DNA of 64,000 bases from Sporosarcina sp. (GTDB taxonomy: Bacteria; Bacillota; Bacilli; Bacillales_A; Planococcaceae). The position numbers and the translations under genes were made by a program. Below the pieces are notes generated by a model that was given only the letters and a program-made list of their open reading frames with translations, was not told where the DNA came from and ran no database searches. Where the stretch lies: NCBI RefSeq assembly GCF_029257255.1, contig NZ_JARICI010000036.1, positions 1 through 64,000 on the forward strand, read 5' to 3'. Positions 17,758 to 27,022 of this stretch are shown here, in pieces (position 1 is the stretch's first letter; each line of letters begins with the position of its first letter).

Positions 17758-19124
17758 AAAGTGTCCTCTTTCAGCGCGTTGATGATTCGCTCCACTCTCA
17801 TTCCTCTTGAACCTTTGCACAGCACAACTGTCTGGTCCGTTAATTTGGGACGCAATGCCTCCGCAATCAACTCCGCGTCGTTCGCGGTCCACATGACTTC
17901 ACCCGCAAAGTCCTGCAACTGATCTGCCAACCATTTCATCCGACTGCCGAGCAATGCAACCCCTGTCAAATTCATCTTCAGTAAATCTTCTGCCAGTCCT
18001 TCATGATATGCCTGTTCCTCTTCGCCCAACTCAAGCATGTCGCCAAGGACGAGCCACTTTTCCTGTCGCACTGACGTTTCCTGCATAAAACGGAATGCCG
18101 CACGCATCGAAGTCGGTGCTGCATTGTAGGCATCATTGATCAGCAGTGAGCCGTTCAAACCGGCGACCGGCTGCATTCGCATATCCGTCAGCACTGTATG
18201 CTGCAGCCCATCTTTAATCTGCTTATCTGTCAGTCCGAGTTTATTGGCAATCAGCATAGCAGCTAACGCATTCTTTACCTGATGCGCGCCGTACACAGGG
18301 ATTGTGAATCGCCCCTGTAGCATGCCTGTTATCTCAAACGAACTCCCTTGATCCGTTGAATGAATTTCTTGGACCGTCAAATCCGTCTGTCCATAGCCAA
18401 ATGAAACACTTTGCACAGCGGGTTTGCTTGCCGTTAACTCACGCAATAGTGGTTCATCGCCATCATATAAGAGGATTCCTTCATTGGACAAACCATCAAT
18501 AATTTCAAACTTCGCTTTCGCAATACCTTCACGGGAACCGAGATCCTGCATATGTGCTTCCCCGATATTTGTAATGACCGCGAAATCAGGTGCAGCGAGA
18601 GTCGTCAAGAAAGAAATTTCTCCAAAACCGCTCATACCCATTTCTAAAATCGCAATTTCTGTTTCATCTTCAACTGACAACAATGTCAGCGGCAAACCGA
18701 GTTCATTATTGAAATTTCCTTCTGTTTTTTTAACACTGAAATAAGGAGACAAGACGCCGGCGATTAAATCTTTCGTTGACGTCTTTCCATTCGATCCGGT
18801 CACCCCGATTACTTTACAATCGAGTTCCTGCCGGTAGCTTCGAGCCATCTGCTGCAAGGCCAGTTCTGCATCTTCTACAAATATAAGCGGCAGATGTGCA
18901 GGCGGATTCGGTTCGTCCTTTAGCCAAAGAGCCGCGGCTGCACCGCGATTGATCGCTCCTTCAACAAATCGATGCCCGTTGACCTGTTCGCCGCGGAAAG
19001 GGATGAACAAATCCCCCTCCTGCACATTGCGGGAATCAATGCAGACACCTGTGATGAGTTGCTCGTTAATGTTCTGTCCGTCAGCCTGCAGCCATTGCTG
19101 AATAATAGTTATATTTCGTTTCAC
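17754..19124 (-). CDS. murF: UDP-N-acetylmuramoyl-tripeptide--D-Ala-D-Ala ligase
   Basis: This 456-residue Mur ligase has the N-terminal UDP-binding domain, the ATP-binding GVTGSNGKTSTKDL near residue 108, and central and C-terminal domains. It adds D-Ala-D-Ala to the UDP-MurNAc-tripeptide, using the dipeptide made by the neighbouring Ddl. The start is GTG with GGAGG 7 nt upstream. It follows ddl by 14 bp and overlaps the esterase by 4 bp. Confidence 0.95.
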   Translation of the reverse strand: MKRNITIIQQWLQADGQNINEQLITGVCIDSRNVQEGDLFIPFRGEQVNGHRFVEGAINRGAAAALWLKDEPNPPAHLPLIFVEDAELALQQMARSYRQELDCKVIGVTGSNGKTSTKDLIAGVLSPYFSVKKTEGNFNNELGLPLTLLSVEDETEIAILEMGMSGFGEISFLTTLAAPDFAVITNIGEAHMQDLGSREGIAKAKFEIIDGLSNEGILLYDGDEPLLRELTASKPAVQSVSFGYGQTDLTVQEIHSTDQGSSFEITGMLQGRFTIPVYGAHQVKNALAAMLIANKLGLTDKQIKDGLQHTVLTDMRMQPVAGLNGSLLINDAYNAAPTSMRAAFRFMQETSVRQEKWLVLGDMLELGEEEQAYHEGLAEDLLKMNLTGVALLGSRMKWLADQLQDFAGEVMWTANDAELIAEALRPKLTDQTVVLCKGSRGMRVERIINALKEDTL

Positions 19125-19138
19125 GTTATATCCTCCGC

Positions 19139-20203
19139 TCAGTCCATTGTATAGTGCAGTTGTTGTTTTTCCGCATGACGTTCAATCGCAAGTTCTATCA
19201 GACGATTGATCAGGTCCGGATACGCCAATCCCGATTTCTGCCAAAGCAGCGGGAACATGCTTGTTGGAGTGAAGCCCGGCAGCGTATTCACCTCATTGAT
19301 CAGCACTTCATTGTCAGCTGTAACGAAGAAGTCCGCGCGCACGAGTCCGGCACAATCAAGTACTTTAAACGCACGGATCGCCATGTCTTTCATATGTTCT
19401 GCGACAGATTCGGGAATTTCTGCTGGAATCGACAGCTCCGTGCTTTGATCCTGATACTTTGCCTCATAATCATAAAATTCTGCGACGGGACGGATTTCGC
19501 CCGCTATTGAAACTTCGGGATGATCGTTGCCGAGAACCGCCATTTCAATTTCACGTGCCGTAATTCCTTTTTCTACGATGATCTTCCGGTCGAATTTCAA
19601 CGCAAGCTCGATGGCTTTCTTCAACGAATCACGGTCGTCCGCTTTGCTGATGCCGACGCTTGAACCAAGATTCGCAGGCTTAACGAACATCGGATACGGC
19701 AGTGTTTTTTCCGCCTGATCGAGCAGTACTTCCGAATTATCCTGCCAAGCACTGCGAATAAAATGGACATATTCCACTTGTGCTAAACCAGCCTGCGCAA
19801 ATAATTGCTTCATGACAACTTTATCCATACCAGCAGAGGAAGCCAGCACCCCGTTGCCTGCATATGGAATATTCAGCACTTCAAATAAACCTTGTACTGT
19901 ACCGTCTTCTCCATTTGTTCCGTGCAGCAGCGGCAAAATTACGTCCGGCATATCGCCCGCTAAAAAGCCTTCGATATGATCCGGCTCCGGCGCACCTGCT
20001 TTTTTCAAGCGCAGTGTTTCAATTTCATCAACCGGTCCTTGAAGCGGCGCACCCTTAAGCCATTCCCCCTGCATCGTAATGTAAATCGGCAGTACTTCAT
20101 ATTTATTTAAATCCAACGCCTGCGTCACTGCGCGCGCTGTAGAAAGAGACACTTCATGCTCTGCGGACTTCCCGCCATATACTAACCCTAATCGTTTTTT
20201 CAT
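19139..20203 (-). CDS. ddl: D-alanine--D-alanine ligase
   Basis: This 354-residue ATP-grasp ligase starts KKRLGLVYGGKSAEHEVSL (19 residues after the initiator) and shows the ATP-grasp segments FVKPANLGSSVGISKA near 172 and the metal-binding NEVNTLPGFTPTSMFPLLW near 314 (19 residues). It joins two D-alanines from Alr. GAGGAG lies 5 nt before the chosen ATG; an open frame 15 codons longer lacks support. It heads the ddl-murF-esterase operon and diverges from the first SEDS gene. Confidence 0.95.
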   Translation of the reverse strand: MKKRLGLVYGGKSAEHEVSLSTARAVTQALDLNKYEVLPIYITMQGEWLKGAPLQGPVDEIETLRLKKAGAPEPDHIEGFLAGDMPDVILPLLHGTNGEDGTVQGLFEVLNIPYAGNGVLASSAGMDKVVMKQLFAQAGLAQVEYVHFIRSAWQDNSEVLLDQAEKTLPYPMFVKPANLGSSVGISKADDRDSLKKAIELALKFDRKIIVEKGITAREIEMAVLGNDHPEVSIAGEIRPVAEFYDYEAKYQDQSTELSIPAEIPESVAEHMKDMAIRAFKVLDCAGLVRADFFVTADNEVLINEVNTLPGFTPTSMFPLLWQKSGLAYPDLINRLIELAIERHAEKQQLHYTMD

Positions 20204-20436
20204 ATAATCTCCTCGCATTCCGTAGATTTCATTCATACAGTTTACCATGAAAGCCGCCCATTCATGAATGAAAAACTAGCGACAGGCATTCTTTTCGCCG
20301 AATGCCGAAACCAAACATTTCACCGCGCGTCAATAATCAGTGTACTTATTAAAATCATTTACGATATAATAAGAGATTGTAATAACAGATTATACTAGCT
20401 AGGAGAATGACAGCTACAGAAAAGGTGAGTTCGTAA

Positions 20437-21621
20437 TTGAGACAATCAAACAGGCTTGGTGACCGATTCGACTGGACATTAGCCTTTATTATTATGTTAT
20501 TCGGGATTATTAGTTTAGTTGTCATTGGATCTGCTCAAACATCAGAGCAATATACACAGAATTTCGTCATCAAACAAGTCAGATGGTATGTACTTGGTTC
20601 CTTCATCGTCGCCATGGTGATGTATTTCGAGCCGGATCAGTATAAAAAAGCAGCTTGGTATTTCTATGGTTTTGGGATTTTCCTCTTGCTGTTTCTTATG
20701 CTTGCGCCTGGGGGCGAAGGCCAGATTGCTGAAATGCGCTATAACGCAAAACGGTGGTTGCATCTGCCTGTCATCGGCACAATTCAACCTGCTGAATTCA
20801 TCAAAACCTTTTTCATTTTAGGACTAGCCCGGATGGTCAGCACGCATAATGAAAAGGTTCTGCAACGAGACATTCAGTCTGACCTGAAGTTGCTCGGAAA
20901 GATTGCACTCATGCTCATTATGCCGCTGTTTTTCATTATGAAGCAACCTGACTTAGGGACTTCTCTCGTCTTTATTTCGATTACGGCAGCCGTCGTCATC
21001 GTGTCAGGAATTTCGTGGAAACTGCTAGTGCCGATCTTCTCAATCGGTGCCTCCACAGCCGCAGCGATACTGTGGATGGCGATTTATGCACAGGACTTTC
21101 TGGATAAGATTGGATTTTCCCCTTATCAATTCAAGCGGGTCTATTCATGGCTCGATCCTTATTCATACCCTACTGATGAAGGGTATAACCTAATTAACGC
21201 GATGACCGCAATCGGTTCAGGTGAGTTGACAGGAAAAGGTTTTCTTGGCCGGATTGTCTATATTCCGGAAAATCACACAGACTTCATATTCAGCGTAATT
21301 GGCGAAGAGTACGGTTTCATTGGAGCCTGCGTCGTGATTACCCTGTATTTCATACTTATTTATCATTTGACGAAAGTCGCTCTCTCTTTGCATGATACAT
21401 TCAGCGTTTACGTCTGTACCGGCGTCATTGCGATGATTACGTTCCACGTCTTTGAAAATATCGGCATGAATATCCAGTTGCTGCCGATTACAGGGATTCC
21501 GCTGCCGTTTATTAGTTACGGAGGCAGTTCGCTGTTTAGTAATATGCTGGCGATTGGACTCATTTTCAGTATGAAGTTCCATCATCGAACGTATATGTTC
21601 GCTTCAGATGACGACAATTAA
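20437..21621 (+). CDS. rodA: SEDS family glycosyltransferase (RodA/FtsW type), copy 1
   Basis: This is a 394-residue polytopic membrane protein of the SEDS family (about ten helices), with RVYSWLDPYSYPTDEGYNL near residue 232 (19 residues) and the signature GIPLPFISYGGSSL near 362. SEDS proteins polymerise lipid II with a partner class B PBP; RodA serves elongation, FtsW division. Family assignment is firm, the RodA role is inferred. The start is TTG, 9 nt after AAAGGTG. It diverges from ddl and is followed after 55 bp by a paralogue. A TATAAT at 20365-20370 may belong to its promoter; the -35 is poor. Confidence 0.88.
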   Translation: MRQSNRLGDRFDWTLAFIIMLFGIISLVVIGSAQTSEQYTQNFVIKQVRWYVLGSFIVAMVMYFEPDQYKKAAWYFYGFGIFLLLFLMLAPGGEGQIAEMRYNAKRWLHLPVIGTIQPAEFIKTFFILGLARMVSTHNEKVLQRDIQSDLKLLGKIALMLIMPLFFIMKQPDLGTSLVFISITAAVVIVSGISWKLLVPIFSIGASTAAAILWMAIYAQDFLDKIGFSPYQFKRVYSWLDPYSYPTDEGYNLINAMTAIGSGELTGKGFLGRIVYIPENHTDFIFSVIGEEYGFIGACVVITLYFILIYHLTKVALSLHDTFSVYVCTGVIAMITFHVFENIGMNIQLLPITGIPLPFISYGGSSLFSNMLAIGLIFSMKFHHRTYMFASDDDN

Positions 21622-21676
21622 TGTCATGCCAGCAGCAAAATAACGAAGTCCATTCTAACCCCAAAAGGTGAACCTG

Positions 21677-22858
21677 ATGAAAACTTATAATAAACCGCTT
21701 GAACGTTTTGATTGGACGCTGGCTTTTATTTTATTACTGTTCTGCACGGTGAGTGTCATTGCGATCTCATCTGCACAAACCACAGGACAGTACACAATCA
21801 ATTTTGTACCTTCTCAAATCCAATGGTATATCGTAGGCGCAGTTATTATCGCTTTTGCCATGTATTTTGAACCTGAGCAGTATTTTAAAGCAGCCTGGTG
21901 GATTTACGGCGGTGGAATCTTCATTTTGTTGATATTGTTCATCCTGCCGGAAAGCATGGAGCTAGTAGCTCGACGTAACGGCGCAAAAAGCTGGTTTCAT
22001 CTGCCGATCGGAAGTATCCAGCCAGCTGAATTCATGAAAACCTTCTTCATTATCGCGCTCGCCCGCTTGATCACGCAGCATCATGAGAAGTATGTCGTCA
22101 AAACGCTGAAGACGGACGGTGTACTACTCGCCAAGATTATCGGCGTGCTGCTAGTGCCGCTGCTATTCATCATGCTCCAGCCTGATTTAGGGACAGGCCT
22201 AGTATTTTTGGCCATCACAGCTGCACTGATCATCATTTCGGGGATTTCATGGAAAATCATCGGACCTATTTTCATCGGCGGATTTACAGCCGGGGCTTCC
22301 CTGCTGCTGATGGCGCTGTACGCCCAGGACTTCTTATTAAAGCTCGGATTTAAGAAGTATCAGTTTGAACGGATCTATTCCTGGATTGATCCTTATTCCT
22401 ACGCTTCGAATGAAGGAATGCATTTGATTACCTCTCTGAACGCCATCGGATCGGGAGAGGTTTTTGGAAAAGGTTATAAAGGCAGAGAGGTCTATGTCGC
22501 AGAGAGTCATACCGATTTCATTTTCACAACAATCGGTGAGGACTGGGGTTTCATCGGCACGAGTTTGATCATTTGCCTGTTTTTCATTCTGATCTATCAT
22601 TTAACGAAAATTACGCTGGAACTGAAAGATCCTTTTAGCACATATATTTCTGCAGGAATTATTGCGATGATCACGTTCCATGTGTTAGAAAATATCGGAA
22701 TGACGATACAACTACTGCCAATCACCGGAATACCGCTTCCATTCATTAGTTACGGCGGCAGTTCGCTGATGGGAAACATGCTGGCAATCGGTTTAATCTT
22801 CAGTATGAAGTTTCACCATCGCAGCACGATGTTCCGTGCTTCCAAAGATTATGAATAA
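21677..22858 (+). CDS. SEDS family glycosyltransferase (RodA/FtsW type), copy 2
   Basis: This 393-residue SEDS protein is a clear paralogue of its upstream neighbour: shared landmarks include RFDWTLAFIL, IQPAEFMKTFFI, ERIYSWIDPYSYASNEG and the terminal GIPLPFISYGGSSLMGNM. The two differ throughout, so the duplication is not recent. AAAGGTG lies 6 nt before the chosen ATG; a GTG three codons upstream overlaps that site. No terminator separates the copies, so co-transcription is likely. Whether the two act with different PBPs or in different stages (growth, sporulation) cannot be told from sequence. Confidence 0.88.
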   Translation: MKTYNKPLERFDWTLAFILLLFCTVSVIAISSAQTTGQYTINFVPSQIQWYIVGAVIIAFAMYFEPEQYFKAAWWIYGGGIFILLILFILPESMELVARRNGAKSWFHLPIGSIQPAEFMKTFFIIALARLITQHHEKYVVKTLKTDGVLLAKIIGVLLVPLLFIMLQPDLGTGLVFLAITAALIIISGISWKIIGPIFIGGFTAGASLLLMALYAQDFLLKLGFKKYQFERIYSWIDPYSYASNEGMHLITSLNAIGSGEVFGKGYKGREVYVAESHTDFIFTTIGEDWGFIGTSLIICLFFILIYHLTKITLELKDPFSTYISAGIIAMITFHVLENIGMTIQLLPITGIPLPFISYGGSSLMGNMLAIGLIFSMKFHHRSTMFRASKDYE

Positions 22859-22918
22859 GACCCCTCCTTCCCTGACAAGTACAAGTTGTGTAAACTGTAT
22901 AGGAAAGGGGGTTTTTTT

Positions 22919-23257
22919 ATGTCAGCACTGCCAAATTGTCCAAAATGCCAATCGGAATATACTTATGAAGACGGAAACCTTTTCGTCTGTCCCGAATGTG
23001 CACATGAGTGGACGCTGGAATCTGTTGTTGAAACTGAAGAAGCAGCTGTTGTGAAGGATGCGAATGGAAATGTTCTACAGGACGGCGATACAGTCAGCGT
23101 GATTAAGGATTTGAAAGTGAAAGGCAGTTCGAATGCGCTGAAGATGGGTACGCGCGTGAAAGGAATCCGTTTAGTCGACGGCGACCACAACATCGACTGC
23201 AAGATCGACGGCTTCGGGGCGATGCAGCTGAAATCGGAGTTTGTTAAGAAGATTTAA
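22919..23257 (+). CDS. PhnA-like zinc ribbon protein (YjdM family)
   Basis: This 112-residue protein has an N-terminal zinc ribbon (CPKC near residue 8 and CPEC near 27) and a C-terminal beta domain with [17 protein letters not shown] and [19 protein letters not shown]. The family was named PhnA from its association with phosphonate operons, but its role in that pathway is doubtful and no phn genes are here. AAAGGGGG stands 7 nt before the ATG; the frame is open upstream without need. It lies 60 bp behind the second SEDS gene. Confidence 0.9.
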   Translation: MSALPNCPKCQSEYTYEDGNLFVCPECAHEWTLESVVETEEAAVVKDANGNVLQDGDTVSVIKDLKVKGSSNALKMGTRVKGIRLVDGDHNIDCKIDGFGAMQLKSEFVKKI

Positions 23258-23337
23258 GGGGTTTGTTTAGAGTGTAGAAGTAGTTTAGACTTCGTTGATT
23301 GCACTTTAAGCGGGCACCTCCTGCGTGAATGGCTTGA

Positions 23338-23367
23338 GCCAATTGAACTTCGAAGAGTTCGATTGGC
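23338..23367. repeat. Intergenic inverted repeat (12-bp arms)
   Basis: GCCAATTGAACT and AGTTCGATTGGC pair over 12 positions (one T-G) around a 6-nt loop, about 80 bp behind the PhnA-like gene. No T-tract follows, so it is not a normal terminator. Confidence 0.5.
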
Positions 23368-23393
23368 AGTATAATTCTCCATATATATTCAAC

Positions 23394-23437
23394 ACAAAAA
23401 GATCGCCTCCGAAAAATGTCGGGGGCGATCTTTTTGT
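23394..23437. terminator. Bidirectional terminator between phnA-like gene and 46-codon gene
   Basis: A 14-bp stem (ACAAAAAGATCGCC with GGCGATCTTTTTGT) with T-runs on both strands. It lies between the plus-strand PhnA-like gene and the convergent short minus-strand gene and can end both. Confidence 0.9.
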
Positions 23438-23449
23438 TACGAGTTTTAT

Positions 23450-23590
23450 TTAATTGGGTTGTACGGGCGGTACGTGTACGGCAGGAGTCAGAGCTTGCAG
23501 CATGTCACTCCTAGACTTTGTGAGTGTTGCGGAAACGCCAAGCTTTGCCAAGTTGGAAATAATCTTCTTTATATCCATTTCTTTAGCCAT
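23450..23590 (-). CDS. Small protein of 46 residues, unknown
   Basis: A short frame with strong gene signals. GAGGTGG stands 6 nt before the ATG, the stop is 12 bp from a strong terminator, and candidate promoter elements lie upstream: TTCATG-17 bp-TATGAT (23618-23646) and, farther out, a perfect TTGACA (23672-23677) without a clear -10. The peptide has a charged amphipathic N-terminal half (MAKEMDIKKIISNLAKLG), a T/S-rich middle and a proline-rich tail ending VPPVQPN. It has no cysteine and no signal peptide or membrane segment. I do not recognise the family. Neighbours (PhnA-like, csoR) are not obviously related. It could be a regulatory or secreted-peptide precursor, or another small stress protein. 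Confidence 0.7.
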   Translation of the reverse strand: MAKEMDIKKIISNLAKLGVSATLTKSRSDMLQALTPAVHVPPVQPN

Positions 23591-23831
23591 TTCTTCCACC
23601 TCAATCTTCCTGAGTTAATCATATAGACGTTTTGTCTGTTCATGAAGTTCTAGTTCTAAGAATAAAACTTGTGTCAATTTTTAGACAGCAGACTCTCAGA
23701 CACATCGATTCTTTCGTCTTTGACTCTGTTATCCCTATCATACCACTCTGAAAGGAGTTTTAATCTTTCATTTGTGTTACAATTGTATACTTTTTGCAAA
23801 TTTATTGCTTTCATTCGGTAAAACAGATGTT

Positions 23832-23861
23832 TTGACATACCCCCCATACGTATATTAGGAT
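23832..23861 (+). promoter_or_regulatory. Copper-operon promoter with likely CsoR operator
   Basis: TTGACA is followed after 18 bp by TAGGAT. The spacer begins TACCCCCCATACG; a C-tract next to TAC is typical of CsoR operators (pseudo-inverted TACCC/GGGTA type), although the G-rich half is weak here. Binding by CsoR inside the spacer would block transcription until Cu(I) is bound. Confidence 0.65.
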
Positions 23862-23889
23862 GAATTTATACAAAGGAGGTGAGACACTG

Positions 23890-24219
23890 TTGACAATGAT
23901 TCCTGATGATTTTTCTGCAGAGGAAGCAGAGGTTTCCTGCCGAAAGAGTCATCATCCTGAATCCGTAAAGACTAATCTGATCCACAGGCTGAACCGGGTC
24001 GAAGGTCAGATTCGTGGAATTAAAGGGATGGTAGAACGAGATGTGTACTGTGATGATATTATTACCCAATTATCTGCAACTCAATCTGCTTTAAATAGTG
24101 TGGCGAATGTTTTACTCGACGGACACTTGAAAGGCTGTGTCAAAAACCGACTCGCTGAAGGCGATGAAGAAGTGCTGGACGAACTGCTCAAGACCATTAC
24201 AAAATTAGTTAAAAAATAA
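23890..24219 (+). CDS. csoR: CsoR, copper-sensing transcriptional repressor
   Basis: This 109-residue all-helical repressor has the DUF156 core with HRLNRVEGQIRGIKGMVE and the Cu(I) ligand set Cys (DVYCDDI), His and Cys (DGHLKGCV). It should release DNA upon Cu(I) binding and derepress copZ and copA, which follow at once. The start is TTG, 8 nt after GGAGGTG; a later ATG two codons inside is less well spaced. The Cys-His-Cys set separates it from formaldehyde (FrmR) and persulfide (CstR) sensors. Confidence 0.9.
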   Translation: MTMIPDDFSAEEAEVSCRKSHHPESVKTNLIHRLNRVEGQIRGIKGMVERDVYCDDIITQLSATQSALNSVANVLLDGHLKGCVKNRLAEGDEEVLDELLKTITKLVKK

Positions 24220-24238
24220 TTATGAGGAGGAATTTCAA

Positions 24239-24448
24239 ATGAAAGAAACAACATTAAAAGTATCAGGTATGTCATGCAATCACTGTGTACAGGCAGTTGA
24301 AGGAGCACTGAATGAATTATCAGGTGTGGAGCATGCCTTGGTTGATCTGAAAGAAAATAAGGTAACTGTGCAATATGATGAATCCGCTGTGACAGTTGAC
24401 CAGGTGACAGAAGCAATTGAAGAACAAGGATATGACGTAGAAGCTTAA
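24239..24448 (+). CDS. copZ: CopZ copper chaperone
   Basis: This is a 69-residue single HMA domain with the Cu(I)-binding motif GMSCNHC at residues 10-16 and the usual ferredoxin-like pattern ending EEQGYDVEA. CopZ carries Cu(I) in the cytoplasm and hands it to CopA. GAGGAGG lies 7 nt upstream. It is 19 bp behind csoR and 16 bp before copA. Confidence 0.95.
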   Translation: MKETTLKVSGMSCNHCVQAVEGALNELSGVEHALVDLKENKVTVQYDESAVTVDQVTEAIEEQGYDVEA

Positions 24449-24464
24449 TGCACAGAAAGGTGTC

Positions 24465-26876
24465 TTGATTATCATGGATGATCAGAAAAGAGAAATTGCC
24501 ATTACCGGCATGACATGTGCCGCATGTGCGAACCGTATCGAAAAAGGATTGAAGCGGCTTGACGGTGTAGCTTCAGCGAATGTAAACTTCGCAACTGAAA
24601 AAGCGGCAGTCACATTCGATCCTGATCACATCGATTTGGATGAAGTGGAACAGCAGATTCGCAAACTCGGCTATGATGTGCTGATGGAAGACGCGCATTT
24701 AAATATCGCAGGTATGACGTGTGCAGCCTGTTCAGCACGGATTGAGAAAGTGTTGTCCCGCACGCCAGGCATCCAAACAGTCAATGTCAATCTTGCGCTA
24801 GAGACAGCAAATGTTTCATATGATCCAGCCGCTGTTGAACTGGAGGATATTTTACAGAAGGTCAAAAAAATCGGCTATGAAGCGACTCCGAGAACAGACG
24901 ATACTGCAGAGCATACAGACCATCGTCAACGTGAGATTCAGGAGAAGACGCGCAAACTTATTATTTCAGCCATTCTGTCTCTTCCTTTACTGTGGACAAT
25001 GTTTGCCCATTTTTCATTTACATCGTGGATGTATGTACCGAATATCTTTATGAATCCTTACTTTCAGTGGGCGCTTGCCACACCAGTACAATTTTGGATT
25101 GGCGGTACCTTCTATAAAGGCGCCTATTCAGCACTGCGTAACGGCAGCGCCAATATGGACGTGCTGGTTTCACTTGGAACATCCGCAGCCTACTTCTATT
25201 CCATCTATTTAGTGCTGACAGGGTCTGCTCACGGACTGTATTTCGAAACAAGTGCCGTGCTGATTACGCTGATTTTATTAGGAAAATTATTTGAAGCTCG
25301 TGCGAAAGGCCGTTCATCTGAAGCAATTCAGAAGCTGATGAAATTGCAGCCGCAAGTTGCCACAGTGGAACGTAATGGCGAAACGGCAGAAATCTCGATT
25401 CATGAAGTAGTGCTTGGAGATGTGCTAGTCATTCGGCCGGGCGCTTCCATTCCTGTCGACGGTACCGTCCTTTCAGGTACTTCAGCTGTCGATGAATCCA
25501 TGCTGACAGGTGAAAGCTTGCCTGTCGATAAGCACTCAGGTGATGAGGTATTCGCCGCCACCGTCAATGCCAATGGTTCATTACGTATCGAAGCTTCAAG
25601 TGTTGGTAATGATACCGTGCTTTCCAATATCATTCGGGTTGTGGAAGAGGCACAGGGCTCCAAAGCACCGATTCAGCGTCTGGCAGATCAGATTTCCGGC
25701 GTCTTTGTCCCGATCGTTGTCGGGATCGCTGTCCTGACATTTCTGGTTTGGTATTTCGCAGTCGCGCCAGGTGACTTTGCCGCGTCACTAACAAGTATGA
25801 TTGCCGTCCTCGTGATCGCATGTCCTTGCGCGCTTGGATTAGCTACGCCGACATCCATCATGGCGGGATCTGGACGGGCTGCAGAGCAAGGCGTTCTATT
25901 TAAGACAGCCGAAGCAATGGAGCAAACACGATCGATCGATACGGTGGTTTTTGATAAAACAGGTACGATCACAAAAGGACTTCCAGAATTGACGGATTTC
26001 CACACCCGCAATGAAACGTCACGGGTTACGCTGCTTGCATTGGCAGCTGCTTCTGAAGGCGATTCGGAGCACCCCGTCGCCAAAGCGATAACGACTTATG
26101 GAATTGAACATCTGTCTACTCTACCGGTCGTTGATATGTTTGAAGCAATTCCTGGATACGGCATTCGCACGGTCATCGGTGGCCAAACTATCTTACTCGG
26201 AACGAAGAATCTTCTGTCGCGTTATGATGTGGAGTTTGATTCAACGATTGCGGCTGTGGAGCAGATGGAAGGTCAGGGGAAAACGGTGATGTTCATGGCT
26301 GTGGATGGTATCCATGAAGCAATCATTGCTGTTGCGGATACAATTAAAGATACATCCAAGCAAGCGATTTCAGAGCTTCGCGCGATGGGGCTTGATGTCA
26401 TCATGCTGACAGGCGATCAAAAAATAACTGCAGAGGCAATCGCCTCTGCAGCCGGGATCGACCACGTCATTGCCGGCGTTCTGCCTGACCGCAAAGCAGA
26501 AGTGATCCGTTCGCTGCAGGCAGAAGGCAAACGTGTCGCCATGGTGGGCGACGGCATCAATGATGCTCCTGCACTTGCTGTCGCAGATATCGGCATGGCG
26601 ATGGGCACTGGAACAGCGGTTGCCATGGAAGCCGCGGACGTTACGCTCATGCACGGTGATTTATTGCGCGTTGTCGATACGGTGCAGATGAGTCAGCTGA
26701 CAGTTCGTAATATTAAACAAAACTTATTTTGGGCACTCGCCTATAACTCTGTTGGAATCCCGATTGCCGCAGCCGGTTTATTGGCACCATGGCTAGCCGG
26801 CGCAGCGATGGCTTTCAGTTCAGTCTCCGTTGTACTGAATGCTTTGAGGCTGCAGCGAGTGAAATTAAAACACTAA
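24465..26876 (+). CDS. copA: CopA, Cu(I)-exporting P1B-type ATPase
   Basis: This is an 803-residue P1B-1 ATPase: two N-terminal HMA domains (GMTCAAC near 14 and 82), eight expected membrane helices, TGES in the actuator domain, the transport motif ACPCALG near 447, phosphorylation site DKTGT near 494, SEHP near 538 and the hinge [11 protein letters not shown] near 695. It exports Cu(I). The start is taken at TTG; an ATG three codons on is 13 nt from AAAGG and is the alternative. Last gene of csoR-copZ-copA, closed by a terminator. Confidence 0.96.
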   Translation: MIIMDDQKREIAITGMTCAACANRIEKGLKRLDGVASANVNFATEKAAVTFDPDHIDLDEVEQQIRKLGYDVLMEDAHLNIAGMTCAACSARIEKVLSRTPGIQTVNVNLALETANVSYDPAAVELEDILQKVKKIGYEATPRTDDTAEHTDHRQREIQEKTRKLIISAILSLPLLWTMFAHFSFTSWMYVPNIFMNPYFQWALATPVQFWIGGTFYKGAYSALRNGSANMDVLVSLGTSAAYFYSIYLVLTGSAHGLYFETSAVLITLILLGKLFEARAKGRSSEAIQKLMKLQPQVATVERNGETAEISIHEVVLGDVLVIRPGASIPVDGTVLSGTSAVDESMLTGESLPVDKHSGDEVFAATVNANGSLRIEASSVGNDTVLSNIIRVVEEAQGSKAPIQRLADQISGVFVPIVVGIAVLTFLVWYFAVAPGDFAASLTSMIAVLVIACPCALGLATPTSIMAGSGRAAEQGVLFKTAEAMEQTRSIDTVVFDKTGTITKGLPELTDFHTRNETSRVTLLALAAASEGDSEHPVAKAITTYGIEHLSTLPVVDMFEAIPGYGIRTVIGGQTILLGTKNLLSRYDVEFDSTIAAVEQMEGQGKTVMFMAVDGIHEAIIAVADTIKDTSKQAISELRAMGLDVIMLTGDQKITAEAIASAAGIDHVIAGVLPDRKAEVIRSLQAEGKRVAMVGDGINDAPALAVADIGMAMGTGTAVAMEAADVTLMHGDLLRVVDTVQMSQLTVRNIKQNLFWALAYNSVGIPIAAAGLLAPWLAGAAMAFSSVSVVLNALRLQRVKLKH

Positions 26877-26886
26877 TAATAGAATG

Positions 26887-26931
26887 CCTGCAGCAAAAGT
26901 CGTTTTAGCGACATTTTGCTGCAGGTTTTTT
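26887..26931 (+). terminator. Terminator of the copper operon
   Basis: CCTGCAGCAAAA pairs with TTTTGCTGCAGG (12 bp); the intervening 15 nt hold a small second hairpin (GTCG/CGAC). A run of six T follows on the plus strand. Confidence 0.9.
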
Positions 26932-27022
26932 AAATCGTAGTAATACCCTCCATACTTGAACGCATCCCTCATTCATCGTACGATGTGAAAGACACTATAT
27001 ATATACAGAAAGCAGGTTCGCT

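Noticed and set aside
17757-17892. N-terminal extension of the esterase by 45 codons
   Set aside because: It lies inside murF, is Arg-rich and non-family-like, and the GTG overlapping the murF stop has a proper ribosome binding site.
23338-23367. Terminator for the PhnA-like gene
   Set aside because: A good hairpin but without a T-tract; the strong terminator at 23394-23437 serves this role.
23258-23889. Metal or metabolite riboswitch before csoR
   Set aside because: The distance from the -10 box to the csoR start is too short for a riboswitch, and no conserved aptamer pattern was recognised.
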